From positions 185,568 to 249,567 of the forward strand of contig CAKQRE010000003.1 in assembly GCA_934271265.1 (NCBI GenBank): a stretch of DNA of 64,000 nt, written 5' to 3'. The notes below the pieces were generated by a model. The model had not been told where the DNA came from. It did not search any database and worked only from the letters and a program-made list of their open reading frames with translations. This document shows positions 1 to 9,641 of this stretch, in pieces (position 1 is the first letter of the stretch; the number at the start of each line of letters is the position of its first letter). Origin of the DNA: an uncultured Clostridia bacterium. GTDB lineage: Bacteria > Bacillota > Clostridia > Christensenellales > Borkfalkiaceae. The position numbers and the translations under genes were made by a program.

Positions 1-1
1 C

Positions 2-1396
2 GGGCACGTGTCTTTCGCGCAGACGGGCACCGGCGCTGCGACCTATTCTCTCGTTGTGGACAAAGTGAACCTGACCGGGTACGAACTGAGAGAAAACGAG
101 GGAACGGCTCAGACAGCCTCTTTCGACAACAACTATATTTCCACGGCGAAATTCGCATTGCAGAACACCGTCGCGCCGGAAGCATACCTTACGAAACAGG
201 AAACCTCCGCGCACGCTCCGAACGGCATCACCGTCGAAAACGGAAAAGTCGGTTTCTACGGTTCGAGCACGAACACGAGACTGATGTTCAAAGAAAAGTA
301 TGCCGATTTCGTTTTGCAGTTCGATTATATTTCCGAACCGGTGGCTACGAGATATCTTCCGTCCGGACTTCCCGGCGCGGGATCGCCCAACAGATATTCT
401 CCTCTCTATGTGCTTTTCGGCGCGGAAAACGAATGTCCCGAGCTTAGCTCGACTTACGCTTACGGTATCATCGAGGGCAATATGACCCAGTATTTCTGGG
501 GCGCGGAATCTCTGATCACGAAAGAGGGAAAAGCGGGTTCCGGGCTTGCTGCCGTGACGTCCGGCATGACGAGGCTCGAGGCGAACGAGGAGGGCGCGAT
601 CCCTTGCTATTATGCGCCGAACGAGCTCGGCTACGGCAAACCGAACAATTCTCTCTATTCGTTCTATAACAAGACCACGAGGGTGAAGCTCGTCGTCGTT
701 AACAATCACGCGGCGATGTATGCCGCAGAAGTGGGAACCGACGGAACCGCGGGCGAATATACGAAACTTTTCGAACTTACCGTTTCCGATTCTTACGGTA
801 ACGTCGGATTCGGTACGGACGCTCCCGGCTGGGCGGCGATCGATAACGTTGCCATCACGCCGATCGAGACTTCTAAGGTGATCGAACTCGGCTTGAACGC
901 CGTTCCCGCGGTCGACCTCGTGAAGGACGTAGCCGTTGCCGATATGGCGAACGATTCCGAACCCAAGCCTCTTGCGAAAGCGGTAGTCACCGTGAATGCC
1001 GAAGCGAAAAAGGCGACCTGGACGGCTGTGGAAGGGGCGAAGGAATACGAAGTGGTGGTGAAAGCCGGCACGGAAGAAAAACTCAGAAAAACGGTTACCG
1101 CCACCGAGATCGATCTTTCCTCGCTGACGGAAGCGGGCGACTATAAGATCAGAGTGACAGCCGTTCCCGCAGATGAGGATAACTTCCTTAAGAGCAATTC
1201 CGCAGAAGCGATCTATACGGTAAAGGGAAGCGAAACGACTTCGGATCCCGCGGAAAGCACGGAAACGAGCGTGAAGGAGTCCGGAACGGAAAGCAAAGCC
1301 GGATGTTTCGGAGCGATCGGCACGGAAGGCGTATTCGCGGCGTTGCTTGCGGCAGGCGCGGTTGCCGTCCTTGCGAAACGGAAAGAAAATAAGTAA
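2..1396 (+). CDS. Cell-surface protein with jelly-roll-like and Fn3-like domains, C-terminal anchor (5' partial)
   Basis: The reading frame is open to the left edge, so the GTG at 8 is probably internal and the true start lies outside the window. The visible part has a beta-rich region resembling concanavalin/LamG-type folds (about residues 1-290 from position 8), then a fibronectin-III-like segment (about 325-405), a Ser/Thr/Glu-rich linker, and a C-terminal Gly-Cys, hydrophobic stretch and Lys-Arg-Lys tail. That tail would leave it membrane-anchored and facing outward. The gene at 4056 has the same architecture and tail, so the two are probably paralogues. Their position among sugar-uptake and glycosidase-like genes suggests glycan binding, which is inference. 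No catalytic motif was recognised. Confidence 0.7.
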   Translation, partial: GHVSFAQTGTGAATYSLVVDKVNLTGYELRENEGTAQTASFDNNYISTAKFALQNTVAPEAYLTKQETSAHAPNGITVENGKVGFYGSSTNTRLMFKEKYADFVLQFDYISEPVATRYLPSGLPGAGSPNRYSPLYVLFGAENECPELSSTYAYGIIEGNMTQYFWGAESLITKEGKAGSGLAAVTSGMTRLEANEEGAIPCYYAPNELGYGKPNNSLYSFYNKTTRVKLVVVNNHAAMYAAEVGTDGTAGEYTKLFELTVSDSYGNVGFGTDAPGWAAIDNVAITPIETSKVIELGLNAVPAVDLVKDVAVADMANDSEPKPLAKAVVTVNAEAKKATWTAVEGAKEYEVVVKAGTEEKLRKTVTATEIDLSSLTEAGDYKIRVTAVPADEDNFLKSNSAEAIYTVKGSETTSDPAESTETSVKESGTESKAGCFGAIGTEGVFAALLAAGAVAVLAKRKENK

Positions 1397-1454
1397 TCGA
1401 TCCCGAAGTTTGCTGCTTCGGCGCTTTGAAGCGGAAGACCGCTTCGACCGGGCT

Positions 1455-1493
1455 TTTCCTTTCCGTCGCCCCGTTTTTCGCGCGGCGGAAAGG
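1455..1493. other. Inverted repeat between surface protein and permease genes
   Basis: Near-palindrome with outer arms CCTTTCCG and CGGAAAGG. A GAAGCGG/CCGCTTC hairpin lies just upstream at about 1429-1446. It may be an mRNA-processing or weak termination structure that lowers expression of the downstream permease. No long T-run follows, so it is not called a terminator. Confidence 0.4.
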
Positions 1494-1526
1494 AATTGCG
1501 GAACGAACGACACATCGGAGTTAAAA

Positions 1527-2390
1527 ATGACTCGGAAAAACGATAAAATCAAACGATCGGGGACCGATCTTACGTTCATGTGGATCATGTTCGTCCTGTT
1601 CGTTTTCTATGCGATCTCTTTGCTGTTTCCCTTTCTGTGGTGTTTCATGAACTCGTTCAAGGGAATGCAGGAGTTTTTTTACAACGTGAACGGTTTGCCT
1701 AAAGTGTGGTATTTCGACAACTGGAAAACCAGCTTTACACTTTCGATCGACAACAATATCACGATCCCGCAGATGTACTTAAACAGCGTGATCCTGACCG
1801 TCGGTTGCACCTTTTTCAGCATGTTCTCCTGTTCTGCAACGGCGTACGTGCTGACGAAATTCGATTTTTACGGGAAAAGCGCGATCTATACCGCCGCGAT
1901 CGTCATAATGATGATCCCGACCATGGGCTCGATGGCGGCGATGTATCGTTTATATAACAATATCGGACTGATCAATACCTATACGGGTATCTTTATCACC
2001 TCGATGGGCGGTTTCGGTTCCGGATTCCTGCTTCTTTACGGGTTCTATAAAAACCTGTCCTGGACGTACGCGGAGGCGGCGCAGATCGACGGCGCGGGGC
2101 ATTTCCGCATCTATTTCGGGATCATGCTTCCGATGGCTGTTCCTGCGCTTACGGCGGTCGGGATCCTGACGGGGATCGGGTTTTGGAACGACTATTTTAC
2201 CGTTTACATGTACGCGCCCGAAAAAGCGAACATCGCTTACGGGATCCAGCGCATCTCGAGCGAAGCGGGAGCGGATCTTCCGCAGGTCTTTGCCGCGATG
2301 ATGCTTTCCGTGATCCCGGTGCTCGTCGTGTTTGCATGCTTTCAGAAAACGATCATGCAGAATACCGCCGTCGGCGGCGTGAAGGGCTGA
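1527..2390 (+). CDS. Carbohydrate ABC transporter permease, CUT1 (MalG/UgpE-like)
   Basis: A 287-residue inner-membrane permease half of a binding-protein-dependent sugar importer. Several hydrophobic segments are visible, with the EAA loop (EAAQIDGAG, residues 183-191) that docks on the ATPase. The frame opens earlier, but the ATG at 1527 has GGAG six bases upstream and the preceding translation is not membrane-like, so this start is preferred. Family knowledge: such permeases work with a second permease and a solute-binding protein. Neither is in the window, so they probably lie to the left. Downstream genes encode a lipoprotein, surface protein and esterases, consistent with uptake of sugars released outside the cell. 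Confidence 0.9.
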   Translation: MTRKNDKIKRSGTDLTFMWIMFVLFVFYAISLLFPFLWCFMNSFKGMQEFFYNVNGLPKVWYFDNWKTSFTLSIDNNITIPQMYLNSVILTVGCTFFSMFSCSATAYVLTKFDFYGKSAIYTAAIVIMMIPTMGSMAAMYRLYNNIGLINTYTGIFITSMGGFGSGFLLLYGFYKNLSWTYAEAAQIDGAGHFRIYFGIMLPMAVPALTAVGILTGIGFWNDYFTVYMYAPEKANIAYGIQRISSEAGADLPQVFAAMMLSVIPVLVVFACFQKTIMQNTAVGGVKG

Positions 2391-2458
2391 GCGCGGATCA
2401 TCGGCGGCGGGAGCAAAGAAGATTCCTGCAAAAAGGAACGGAGAAAAGGGGAGTTGTT

Positions 2459-3883
2459 ATGAAAAATAAGTGGTTTATCGCCTTATTGGCGGCTGTTATG
2501 TGTTTTTCTTCTTCGGCGTGCGCGGGCAGAGGAAGTGAAACTTCTTCCGTGAAAGAGAGCGTGGCGGAGTCGGAAAGCGGAGGGAAAGATCCTTCCTTTC
2601 CGGTGGATTATTCGACTTACGCGTCTTTCTGGATGCGCGGACACGATTACAAAACAATGCCGGTGGCGGTGTTCAACGCTTTGCCGAACATGCGCTCCGG
2701 ATATACTTACGATTACCTTGCCAATGCGGAAAGCACGATCGCGGCGTATGCCGAAGCGGGGGTGAACACCCTGTACGGACTGTACGAGCTTTGCACTCTG
2801 AAAGGGGTGGAAAACGCGCTTGACGTGTGTTACGACCGCAATATCGCCTATCTCGTGAATATGGGAGACGCGGCGAATCTGACGGATGCTTCCGCGGGGT
2901 TGCACAATCTGGACCGCGTGAAGTATCACGACGCCTTTGCCGGCGTTATGGCTTCCGACGAGCCGGGAAGAACGATGTTCGGAAATCTCGGAAAATCGTT
3001 CGCCGTGCTCGATCGCTATATCGACGGCGCGGCGGAAGGCGCGTTATGGCACGCAAATCTTTTTCCGACGTATGCATCGCAAAAACAGCTTTACAATCGC
3101 GTGAACGACGGAGAACTTCCCGAAGGGGGGTATACGTACGAGGAGTATCTCTCCGATTTTATCCGGGAAGTAAACCCGAAAGTTTTAAGTTACGACTTTT
3201 ATCCCTGCCGCGGTGCGGAAGGCTCTCTTTCGGGCGGATATTTCGAAAATATGGCGCTCGTCCGCAAATATGCGGCGCAGGCGAATATCCCTTTCTGGGT
3301 TTACATTCAGGCGTGCTCCTTCGGCGGAAATACGAGAGTGCCGACGAAAGGAGATATTCTCTGGCAGGTGAACACCGCGCTTTGTTACGGGGCGAAAGGG
3401 ATCCAGTATTTCTGCGGCGTGACTCCGTCGGACGGCGGCGGGGAATCGTTTGTGGGGTGTTATTTCGATCGCGACGGTAATAAGACCCCCGTTTACGACT
3501 ATGCGAAAGAGGCGAATCTTCAGATCGCCGCGGCGGACGAAGTGCTGATGTGTTCCCGTTTTTGCGGCATGATCGTGAGCGGTTCGACCCCGTGGGGAGA
3601 GGAAACGGACAGCGGGATCGCGGCGGAGGATCTTTTAAGCGAATACGGCGTTTTAAAATCGGTAGCAGCCGCGCACGCGCTTACCGGATGCTTTGATTAT
3701 GACGGGAAAAACGCTTACTACCTGGTGAACGATTCCTCTTCGGAAAAAGACGAGGCAACGGTTTCTTTCTCTTCTTCCGTGAAAGGGTATTATGTTCAGG
3801 GGGGAGAAAAAAAGAGTTTTTCGGGCAACACGCTTTCCCTTGCGCTTACGGCGGGAGAGGGCGTGCTGATCGTTGCGGAATAA
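2459..3883 (+). CDS. Lipoprotein with TIM-barrel glycosidase-like domain
   Basis: A 474-residue protein with a lipoprotein signal (lipobox ending at Cys21, SSAC). The ATG at 2459 follows AAAGGGGAG; the longer open frame upstream is not protein-like. The body has repeated beta/alpha elements with acidic, aromatic-rich strand ends (MASDEPG around residue 165; LSYDFYPC around 245; FWVYIQAC around 280) and ends in a small beta-domain. This layout resembles distant barrel glycoside hydrolases of the GH42-like type, but I cannot assign a family or catalytic pair. It would act on the outer cell surface. It lies 68 bases after the sugar permease and is likely co-transcribed with it. Confidence 0.6.
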   Translation: MKNKWFIALLAAVMCFSSSACAGRGSETSSVKESVAESESGGKDPSFPVDYSTYASFWMRGHDYKTMPVAVFNALPNMRSGYTYDYLANAESTIAAYAEAGVNTLYGLYELCTLKGVENALDVCYDRNIAYLVNMGDAANLTDASAGLHNLDRVKYHDAFAGVMASDEPGRTMFGNLGKSFAVLDRYIDGAAEGALWHANLFPTYASQKQLYNRVNDGELPEGGYTYEEYLSDFIREVNPKVLSYDFYPCRGAEGSLSGGYFENMALVRKYAAQANIPFWVYIQACSFGGNTRVPTKGDILWQVNTALCYGAKGIQYFCGVTPSDGGGESFVGCYFDRDGNKTPVYDYAKEANLQIAAADEVLMCSRFCGMIVSGSTPWGEETDSGIAAEDLLSEYGVLKSVAAAHALTGCFDYDGKNAYYLVNDSSSEKDEATVSFSSSVKGYYVQGGEKKSFSGNTLSLALTAGEGVLIVAE

Positions 3884-3920
3884 AGCGGAATAAATAAGAA
3901 CGGGAATCGGACAAAAACGG

Positions 3921-3949
3921 TTGATTTCTTTTTGAGAAAAATATATAAT
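3921..3949 (+). promoter_or_regulatory. Putative sigma-A promoter
   Basis: TTGATT (3921-3926), 17-base spacer, TATAAT (3944-3949), about 107 bases before the surface-protein gene at 4056. It suggests the 4056-6520 pair can be transcribed separately from the permease. Confidence 0.6.
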
Positions 3950-4055
3950 GAAATAAACGCCGAAGGCTTGAGAAAACATATTCCTGCTTGCCTGGGCAAT
4001 TCGTTATTTACCGATCGGAAGGAGATCGCCCGAATCAAAAAGGGAGAATGATCAC

Positions 4056-5351
4056 ATGAGGAAAATTACGGTTGCGGTTGTCGCTGCCGCGCTTGCGTTT
4101 CTGTGCGGCGCAGGCGGGTATGCGAGGATCGGGAAAACGTTTGCCGAGGCGGAAACGCCGACGAAATTACCGGATTTTACGGAGGATTTCGAAGGCTACG
4201 ACGTGAGCGGAAAATTCGTCGAAAAAGACGAAACGCTTACAAAAAAATGGGATAACAACGTGTTTCGCGGCGGCGAGCCGCTCGGCATGGATTCTCATAT
4301 TTACGAAAAGGCGAAAATCGTTTACGAAAACGGAACGAGCGGAAACAAGGCGTTGCATATCGACAACGTTTCGGGCGCGGATACTTTTTTCTATATGGGA
4401 CCCGCGGGCGACTACCGCGTGAAGAATTTTACTCTTTCGTTCCGCGTAAAGTTTTTGACGGAAGGGCTTGAAAACAAGACGGGAGACGACAAACGCAGCT
4501 GGGTCGGCGTTTCCTTCCGCAAGAAATCGAATTCTCACTACACGGGAACGAACAACCTGTTGTTCACCATGCAGAGATATGCGGAATCGACACAGGTGAC
4601 GGGGCATGCGTATGCCGTTCTCGGCGGAGGTTCCCCGACCGATCTTTCGGGTGTGGGAACTCTTTACGGCGACAGGCTTTCGCTGGAAGGAAAGGCGTAT
4701 TCCGTCCCGTCCGCCGCGGCGGGCGAGGAGACGCCGTGGATCGGTTATACGCTCGAGGTCGCGGAGAGCAGATACGTTCTCAAGGCGGACGATCAGACGA
4801 TCGCCGACTGTACGTTTTCCATTCCGAATTACGATTATTTCGGCTATCTCAGCCTGAATTGCTGTACGGCGAATATTCTGGTGGACGATTTCGTCGTCTC
4901 GGTAAAGGACGAGACCCTTCCGCCCGAGATATTGCCCCTTCCGGCACCGGTCGTGAAACTTGACGATACGGCGAAAAAGATCACCTGGGATTACGTGGAC
5001 GGATCCGGCAGTTATGCGGTCACCGTAGACGGAAAGGAAAAAACGGTCTCGACCAATTCTTATTCGCTCGAAAGACTTACGCCGGGCGAACACAGGATCA
5101 CCGTCCGCGCGTTGTCGGACGACGTTTTCGAAGCGAAGGACAGCGCGGAGAGCAACGAGATCGTTTACACGGCGGCGGGCAACACGGACGGGTCGGCGGA
5201 AGGCGAAAAGAAGAAAGGCTGCAAATCCGCGGCGGGGGCGGAGATCCCTCTTGTCTGTTTCTCCGCGGCGGCGATCGCGGCGATAAAAAGGAAAAACTGC
5301 CGTTCGGGAAACGGAGACCCAAAAAGCCGTAAGGAGAGAAAAGAAGGATGA
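4056..5351 (+). CDS. Secreted surface protein with jelly-roll-like and Fn3-like domains and Cys-type C-terminal anchor
   Basis: A 431-residue protein: N-terminal signal peptide (about residues 1-30), a beta-sandwich region (about 38-285) resembling LamG/concanavalin folds, a Pro-rich hinge, a fibronectin-III-like module (about 295-375), and a C-terminal Lys-Lys-Gly-Cys, hydrophobic stretch and basic tail. ATG at 4056 follows AAAGGGAGA. It is organised like the truncated protein at the left edge. The last codons overlap the next gene by four bases (ATGA), so the two are translationally coupled. Role inferred: glycan or matrix binding on the cell surface. No enzyme motif was seen. Confidence 0.7.
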   Translation: MRKITVAVVAAALAFLCGAGGYARIGKTFAEAETPTKLPDFTEDFEGYDVSGKFVEKDETLTKKWDNNVFRGGEPLGMDSHIYEKAKIVYENGTSGNKALHIDNVSGADTFFYMGPAGDYRVKNFTLSFRVKFLTEGLENKTGDDKRSWVGVSFRKKSNSHYTGTNNLLFTMQRYAESTQVTGHAYAVLGGGSPTDLSGVGTLYGDRLSLEGKAYSVPSAAAGEETPWIGYTLEVAESRYVLKADDQTIADCTFSIPNYDYFGYLSLNCCTANILVDDFVVSVKDETLPPEILPLPAPVVKLDDTAKKITWDYVDGSGSYAVTVDGKEKTVSTNSYSLERLTPGEHRITVRALSDDVFEAKDSAESNEIVYTAAGNTDGSAEGEKKKGCKSAAGAEIPLVCFSAAAIAAIKRKNCRSGNGDPKSRKERKEG

Positions 5352-6520
5352 AAAAAATTCTCGGATGTGTGCTTGCGGCTTCCGTGGCGATCACCTGTGC
5401 CTGCTGCGGAGAAGGCGCTTCCGGATCGGCGAAACCGTCGTCGCCGGCGTTAAAACTCGGGGACGTATGCGATTTCGTGCTCGAAGTCGAAAGCGGAAGG
5501 GACGTCAGGATCTTACAGCTGACGGATATCCAGATCATCGATTCCGATCAGCAGCGTTACGAAGGCAGGCTTCATTCCTGGTCGATCGACAAGTGGAAAC
5601 CGGAATGTATGGAAGATCGCGCGTTCAGGCATATGAGAAACGCGGTAAAAGAATCTTCGCCCGATCTCATCGTGCTTTCGGGAGATAACGTATACGGCGA
5701 GTTCGACGATAAGGGGACTTCTTTAAAAGCTCTCGTCGAGCAGATCGACGGTTATAAAATTCCGTGGACGTTCACGTTCGGCAATCACGACAACGAGACG
5801 AAAATCGGCGTGGAAGCGACGGTGAAGGAATATCTGAAATCGAAATACTGCATCTTTACGCGCGGACCCGTCGAAAAGGATGAAAACGGAGAAGAATATT
5901 TCCCCGTGGCGGGAAACGGAAATTTCAATATCGGGATCACGCAGGGCGGAAAGCTGACGGAAGTCGTATGGCTGGCAGACAGCAACGGGCATACCGATTC
6001 CGATCGCGGACAGAACATGTTTTCCTCCGTCGGTCTGCAGGACAGCCAGATCGAATGGTTCACGCAGAGAAACGAGAAACTGAAGGAATATAACGGCGGA
6101 AAATCCCCGAAGTCGATCGGATTTTTTCATCATCCGATGCGCGCTTACGGCGACGCGATGCAGAAATACGGTTACGTTTCCTCTCGTCACGATTTCTTTG
6201 ACGAGAACGGAGATTACGGTATTTTCAAACCGATCGGGATCCCGGAAAACGCGAACGGAGACAGCGGCTGCATGCATGCCGACGCCGGAAGTTATATCGA
6301 CGCAAATTACGTTTTTCATAATCTGCTGAAACAGTATTCCTGCGAAGGCTGGTTTTTCGGACACGATCACGTGAACAACGCGAGCGCGGAGTTCGAGGGG
6401 GTTCGTTATACCTACGGCTTAAAAGCAAGCGAATACGACGAGTATACCGACGGAGAGATCGGCGGAACGCTGATCTCGGTCGGGAACAATAAGATGACGG
6501 TCAGACAGATCTTCGGTTGA
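5348..6520 (+). CDS. Calcineurin-like metallophosphoesterase, lipoprotein
   Basis: A 390-residue extracellular lipoprotein (lipobox at Cys19/Cys20) of the metallophosphoesterase superfamily. The two-metal-site motifs are visible in order: LQLTDIQ (D-x-Q form), LSGDN, FGNHDNE, a HHP motif and GHDH near the C-terminus. Related families hydrolyse phosphomonoesters or diesters, often called purple-acid-phosphatase-like; the substrate here is unknown. It overlaps the surface-protein gene by ATGA and is followed after 75 bases by the ROK regulator. Its coupling to a surface protein suggests it works on an extracellular phosphorylated ligand, which is inference. Confidence 0.85.
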   Translation: MKKILGCVLAASVAITCACCGEGASGSAKPSSPALKLGDVCDFVLEVESGRDVRILQLTDIQIIDSDQQRYEGRLHSWSIDKWKPECMEDRAFRHMRNAVKESSPDLIVLSGDNVYGEFDDKGTSLKALVEQIDGYKIPWTFTFGNHDNETKIGVEATVKEYLKSKYCIFTRGPVEKDENGEEYFPVAGNGNFNIGITQGGKLTEVVWLADSNGHTDSDRGQNMFSSVGLQDSQIEWFTQRNEKLKEYNGGKSPKSIGFFHHPMRAYGDAMQKYGYVSSRHDFFDENGDYGIFKPIGIPENANGDSGCMHADAGSYIDANYVFHNLLKQYSCEGWFFGHDHVNNASAEFEGVRYTYGLKASEYDEYTDGEIGGTLISVGNNKMTVRQIFG

Positions 6521-6595
6521 GTACGGAAAGACGGGCGGGCGATGCCGTAGCGATCGGAACGATCGTCATAAGGGAACGGGAATATCGGGAAAACT

Positions 6596-7780
6596 ATGCA
6601 GGTAAGAAATCAGACTTATTTACGAAGAAAAAACAAAGAAGAGATCATTAAGCTACTGAGAGATAAGAGCATGTCTTACTCGGATATCGCGCGGACGCTT
6701 ATGCTGTCCAATACCGCCATCGCGAAGATCGCGGACGATCTTATTTCGGACGGGCTTATCGTTCGCGACGGAGACGGAAAGGGCAGAACGGGTATCGGTC
6801 TGAAGATCAACGGCGATTACGGGTATGTGTTAGCCGTGGATCTATCGGGTAAAAAAATCAACGTTTGCGCCGCCGACATGCAGAGCAATATTCTCCTGCG
6901 GAGAACCGTCCCGGACGTTGTTCATATCGAAAGACATGATTTCGAAAAGATCCTTTCCATCATGAAGGAAATGACGGAAAGCGAAGCGCTTGCGGGCAAA
7001 GAACTGCGTTGTATCTCCATTGCCACCCCGGGAAAAATGGACGAAGAGGGAAGGTTTATCCTGAATCCCCGTTTCGGCGGATTCGGCAATCTTTCGCTGA
7101 AACAATTGACGGAAGAAAAATTCCCCTGCGCGACCGTCATAAAAAACGACGTGAAACTTGCCCTCGAAGGAGAAAAAACGTACGGATCCATTCTGACCGA
7201 CGTTTCGGACGCGATCATGTTTCATATCGACGTCGGCACGGGCTCCGCGCTGATGTTCAACAACAAGATCTATTGCGGAACGCGCGGCTTTGCGGGGGAG
7301 ATCGGTTATTTTAAACTGGACGCATTCCGCACGCGGGACGACGATTACGGCAATCTGAAATATTCCAACTATTTCGATTCTCTCTCCCTCTATTCCGTGC
7401 TCGAGATCGTGCGCAGAGAGGTGAGCGGCGGCTCGGAAGGATATCTGACGGATCTTGCCTTAAAACGCGGAGTCGACGCTTACGGTATCACGATCAAGGA
7501 TATGACCGACGCTTATATCGCCGGCGACCCCGTTACGGTGCGCGCGATCGATTCGTCCGCGAGGGTTTTGGGGAGCGTTGCGGCGAATCTTGCGGAATAT
7601 CTCGATATCGATATGATCGTGATCAACGGCGCCGCGGTCGACCTGGGAGAAAATTACCTGAACGCCGTGCGCGAAACGGCGAGAGGGAAAAAAGTGGAAT
7701 ATTCGAGTTTGCTGAGCGACACCACGATCATGGGCGCCGTGAACGCCGGGATCACGCAGGCGTTTTCCCTGCGGTTATAG
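6596..7780 (+). CDS. ROK-family transcriptional regulator
   Basis: A 394-residue protein with an N-terminal winged helix-turn-helix (about residues 12-60) and a C-terminal ROK sugar-kinase-like domain (about 75-390) with the phosphate-loop-like VDLSG and DVGTGSA segments. ROK repressors of the NagC/XylR type bind a sugar or sugar phosphate and control sugar genes. The Cys-rich zinc motif usual in ROK proteins (CxCGxxGC) is absent; the matching stretch after GEIGYFKL is Asp/Tyr-rich. It sits inside the glycan locus, 14 bases before the DUF4838 gene, and probably regulates it. Confidence 0.88.
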   Translation: MQVRNQTYLRRKNKEEIIKLLRDKSMSYSDIARTLMLSNTAIAKIADDLISDGLIVRDGDGKGRTGIGLKINGDYGYVLAVDLSGKKINVCAADMQSNILLRRTVPDVVHIERHDFEKILSIMKEMTESEALAGKELRCISIATPGKMDEEGRFILNPRFGGFGNLSLKQLTEEKFPCATVIKNDVKLALEGEKTYGSILTDVSDAIMFHIDVGTGSALMFNNKIYCGTRGFAGEIGYFKLDAFRTRDDDYGNLKYSNYFDSLSLYSVLEIVRREVSGGSEGYLTDLALKRGVDAYGITIKDMTDAYIAGDPVTVRAIDSSARVLGSVAANLAEYLDIDMIVINGAAVDLGENYLNAVRETARGKKVEYSSLLSDTTIMGAVNAGITQAFSLRL

Positions 7781-7793
7781 GAGTTTTGCATCG

Positions 7794-9638
7794 ATGACGA
7801 CCATGGATTTTTGCAGACGGGAGCTGGATCGGTATCTGAGAATGATCTGTCCCGATCGGACGGAGATCGAATTGCTTCTTCTTCCGGACGGTATGGCGCT
7901 GTCCCGGGAAGATAAGTTTTACGAATACGGAGAAATACGGGTGGAAAAAGGAAAGGGCACGATCGCGGGAAACCGTCCGCGCGCCCTTCTTTTGTCGGTA
8001 TACGAATTTTTGCGTCGCCTCGGCTGCGTCTTTCTTCGTCCCGGAAATGGGGGGGAAAGGATCCCGGAAAAGGAGATCGGCGAAATTTCGGTGCAAGCCG
8101 ACTTTACCCCCGCAAACAGACATCGGGGAATTACGATCGAAGGGGCGGTTTCCCTCGAAAACGTGCTGGATATCGTAGACTGGGCGGCAAAAGCGGGTTT
8201 TAACTCTTATTACATACAATTTCGTACCGCGTATGAATTTTTCAAACGCTGGTATACTCATTCCTCCAATCCCTTTCTCGGGCGGGAACCTTTCGACGAA
8301 GAGCAAAGCGCGGAGTACGTGAAAAAAATCGTTGCGGAGATCCGTCTTCGCGATATGATCTTTCATGCCGTCGGACACGGATGGACTTCGGCGTGCCTCG
8401 GGCTTTCTGCCGACGGGTGGAGCGGAACGACTGCCGAACTGACGCCGGAGCAGAAAGAAAGGGTAGCCGAGATCGGCGGAGAGAGGAAACTGTTCAAGGG
8501 GATCCCCCTGAATACCCAACTTTGCTATTCGAAGGATTCCGTGCGGGAGAAACTTGCGGAAGAAGTCGCGGTATATGCCGAAAATCACCCGGAAACGGAC
8601 GTGATCCACTTCTGGCTTGCGGATGATTACAACAATGCCTGCGAATGTCCGGACTGCGCGAAGAAAACCCTTTCCGACTGGTACGTTATGATCCTTAACC
8701 GGATCGACGAAAAGCTGACGGAGCGGCATATCGACACGAAGATCTGTTTCCTTGTTTATTTCGAGCTTTATTGGGCTCCGCAATCGGAACGGATCGTTCA
8801 CGAGAACAGATTCATCATGATGTTCGCCCCTCTTTTCCGCAGCTATACGAGATCGTTCGTAAACTCCTCTTGCGGTAAAAGGCTCGTATACAAGAAAAAC
8901 AAAACGGAATATCCGACCGATCCCGGCGTATATCTGAATTTCTGGAGAGACTGGAAAAAGATCTTTCACGGAGACACCTTCGATTTCGATTACCATCTCA
9001 TGTGGGATATTAACCGCGATTTCGGCGGGGAAACTCTCGCGAAAGTCCTTTTCGAGGACGTGCGTTCTTTGAAAAAACTCGGAATGAACGGCTTTATGAG
9101 TTGCCAGTTGCAGCGCGCTTTTTATCCGAACGGCTTGCCTTTTTATCTGCTCGGCAGAGCGCTTGCGGATAAAGACGAGACGCTCATAAATATCAGAAGA
9201 ACGTATTATAGCGCGGCTTTCGGAAAATATGCGCCGTTTGCGGAAGAGGCTTACGGTATGCTGGAAAAGTACGTGCCGTTTCCCTACGTGCGGGAAGAGA
9301 CCGGGGGAAGCGAATATATCCACCTTCTCGAAACGGGCAGGGGGAAGATAAAGGAAACGTTGAAGGCGATGCCGGAAGAAAAGGATTCCGAAGTTGTTTC
9401 CGTCAGCTTGTCTCTTCTGGAATTTGCCTTGCGGAACACCCTCGGCATCGTGGAGTGTCTTATTATGAAAGCGAACGGTGCGGATCCCGATTCCCTTGAA
9501 AGGGAAGAAAAAAAGCGCATGGAATTTTTCAATCGCAACGAAAAAAAATTCCAGCCTTATGTAGACGGGTTTTACTTCAACATGATCACGGAAGGGATCG
9601 TGAAATCGGAAAAAACCGGCATTTATGCGGGAGACTGA
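7794..9638 (+). CDS. DUF4838-type glycoside-hydrolase-like protein
   Basis: A 614-residue, probably cytoplasmic protein (no signal peptide). The N-terminal part resembles the alpha/beta accessory domain preceding alpha-glucuronidase and GH20-type barrels (YEFLRRLGCVFLRPG around residues 67-81). The centre is barrel-like, with the conserved block VIHFWLADDYNNACECPDC (about 269-287) that I associate with DUF4838 proteins. The CxCxxC in that block could bind metal. ATG at 7794 has AGGAG ten bases upstream. The next gene starts three bases after the stop, so it is co-translated with the esterase. Substrate is unknown; a uronic-acid or amino-sugar glycan is inference. Confidence 0.7.
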   Translation: MTTMDFCRRELDRYLRMICPDRTEIELLLLPDGMALSREDKFYEYGEIRVEKGKGTIAGNRPRALLLSVYEFLRRLGCVFLRPGNGGERIPEKEIGEISVQADFTPANRHRGITIEGAVSLENVLDIVDWAAKAGFNSYYIQFRTAYEFFKRWYTHSSNPFLGREPFDEEQSAEYVKKIVAEIRLRDMIFHAVGHGWTSACLGLSADGWSGTTAELTPEQKERVAEIGGERKLFKGIPLNTQLCYSKDSVREKLAEEVAVYAENHPETDVIHFWLADDYNNACECPDCAKKTLSDWYVMILNRIDEKLTERHIDTKICFLVYFELYWAPQSERIVHENRFIMMFAPLFRSYTRSFVNSSCGKRLVYKKNKTEYPTDPGVYLNFWRDWKKIFHGDTFDFDYHLMWDINRDFGGETLAKVLFEDVRSLKKLGMNGFMSCQLQRAFYPNGLPFYLLGRALADKDETLINIRRTYYSAAFGKYAPFAEEAYGMLEKYVPFPYVREETGGSEYIHLLETGRGKIKETLKAMPEEKDSEVVSVSLSLLEFALRNTLGIVECLIMKANGADPDSLEREEKKRMEFFNRNEKKFQPYVDGFYFNMITEGIVKSEKTGIYAGD

Positions 9639-9641
9639 TCT

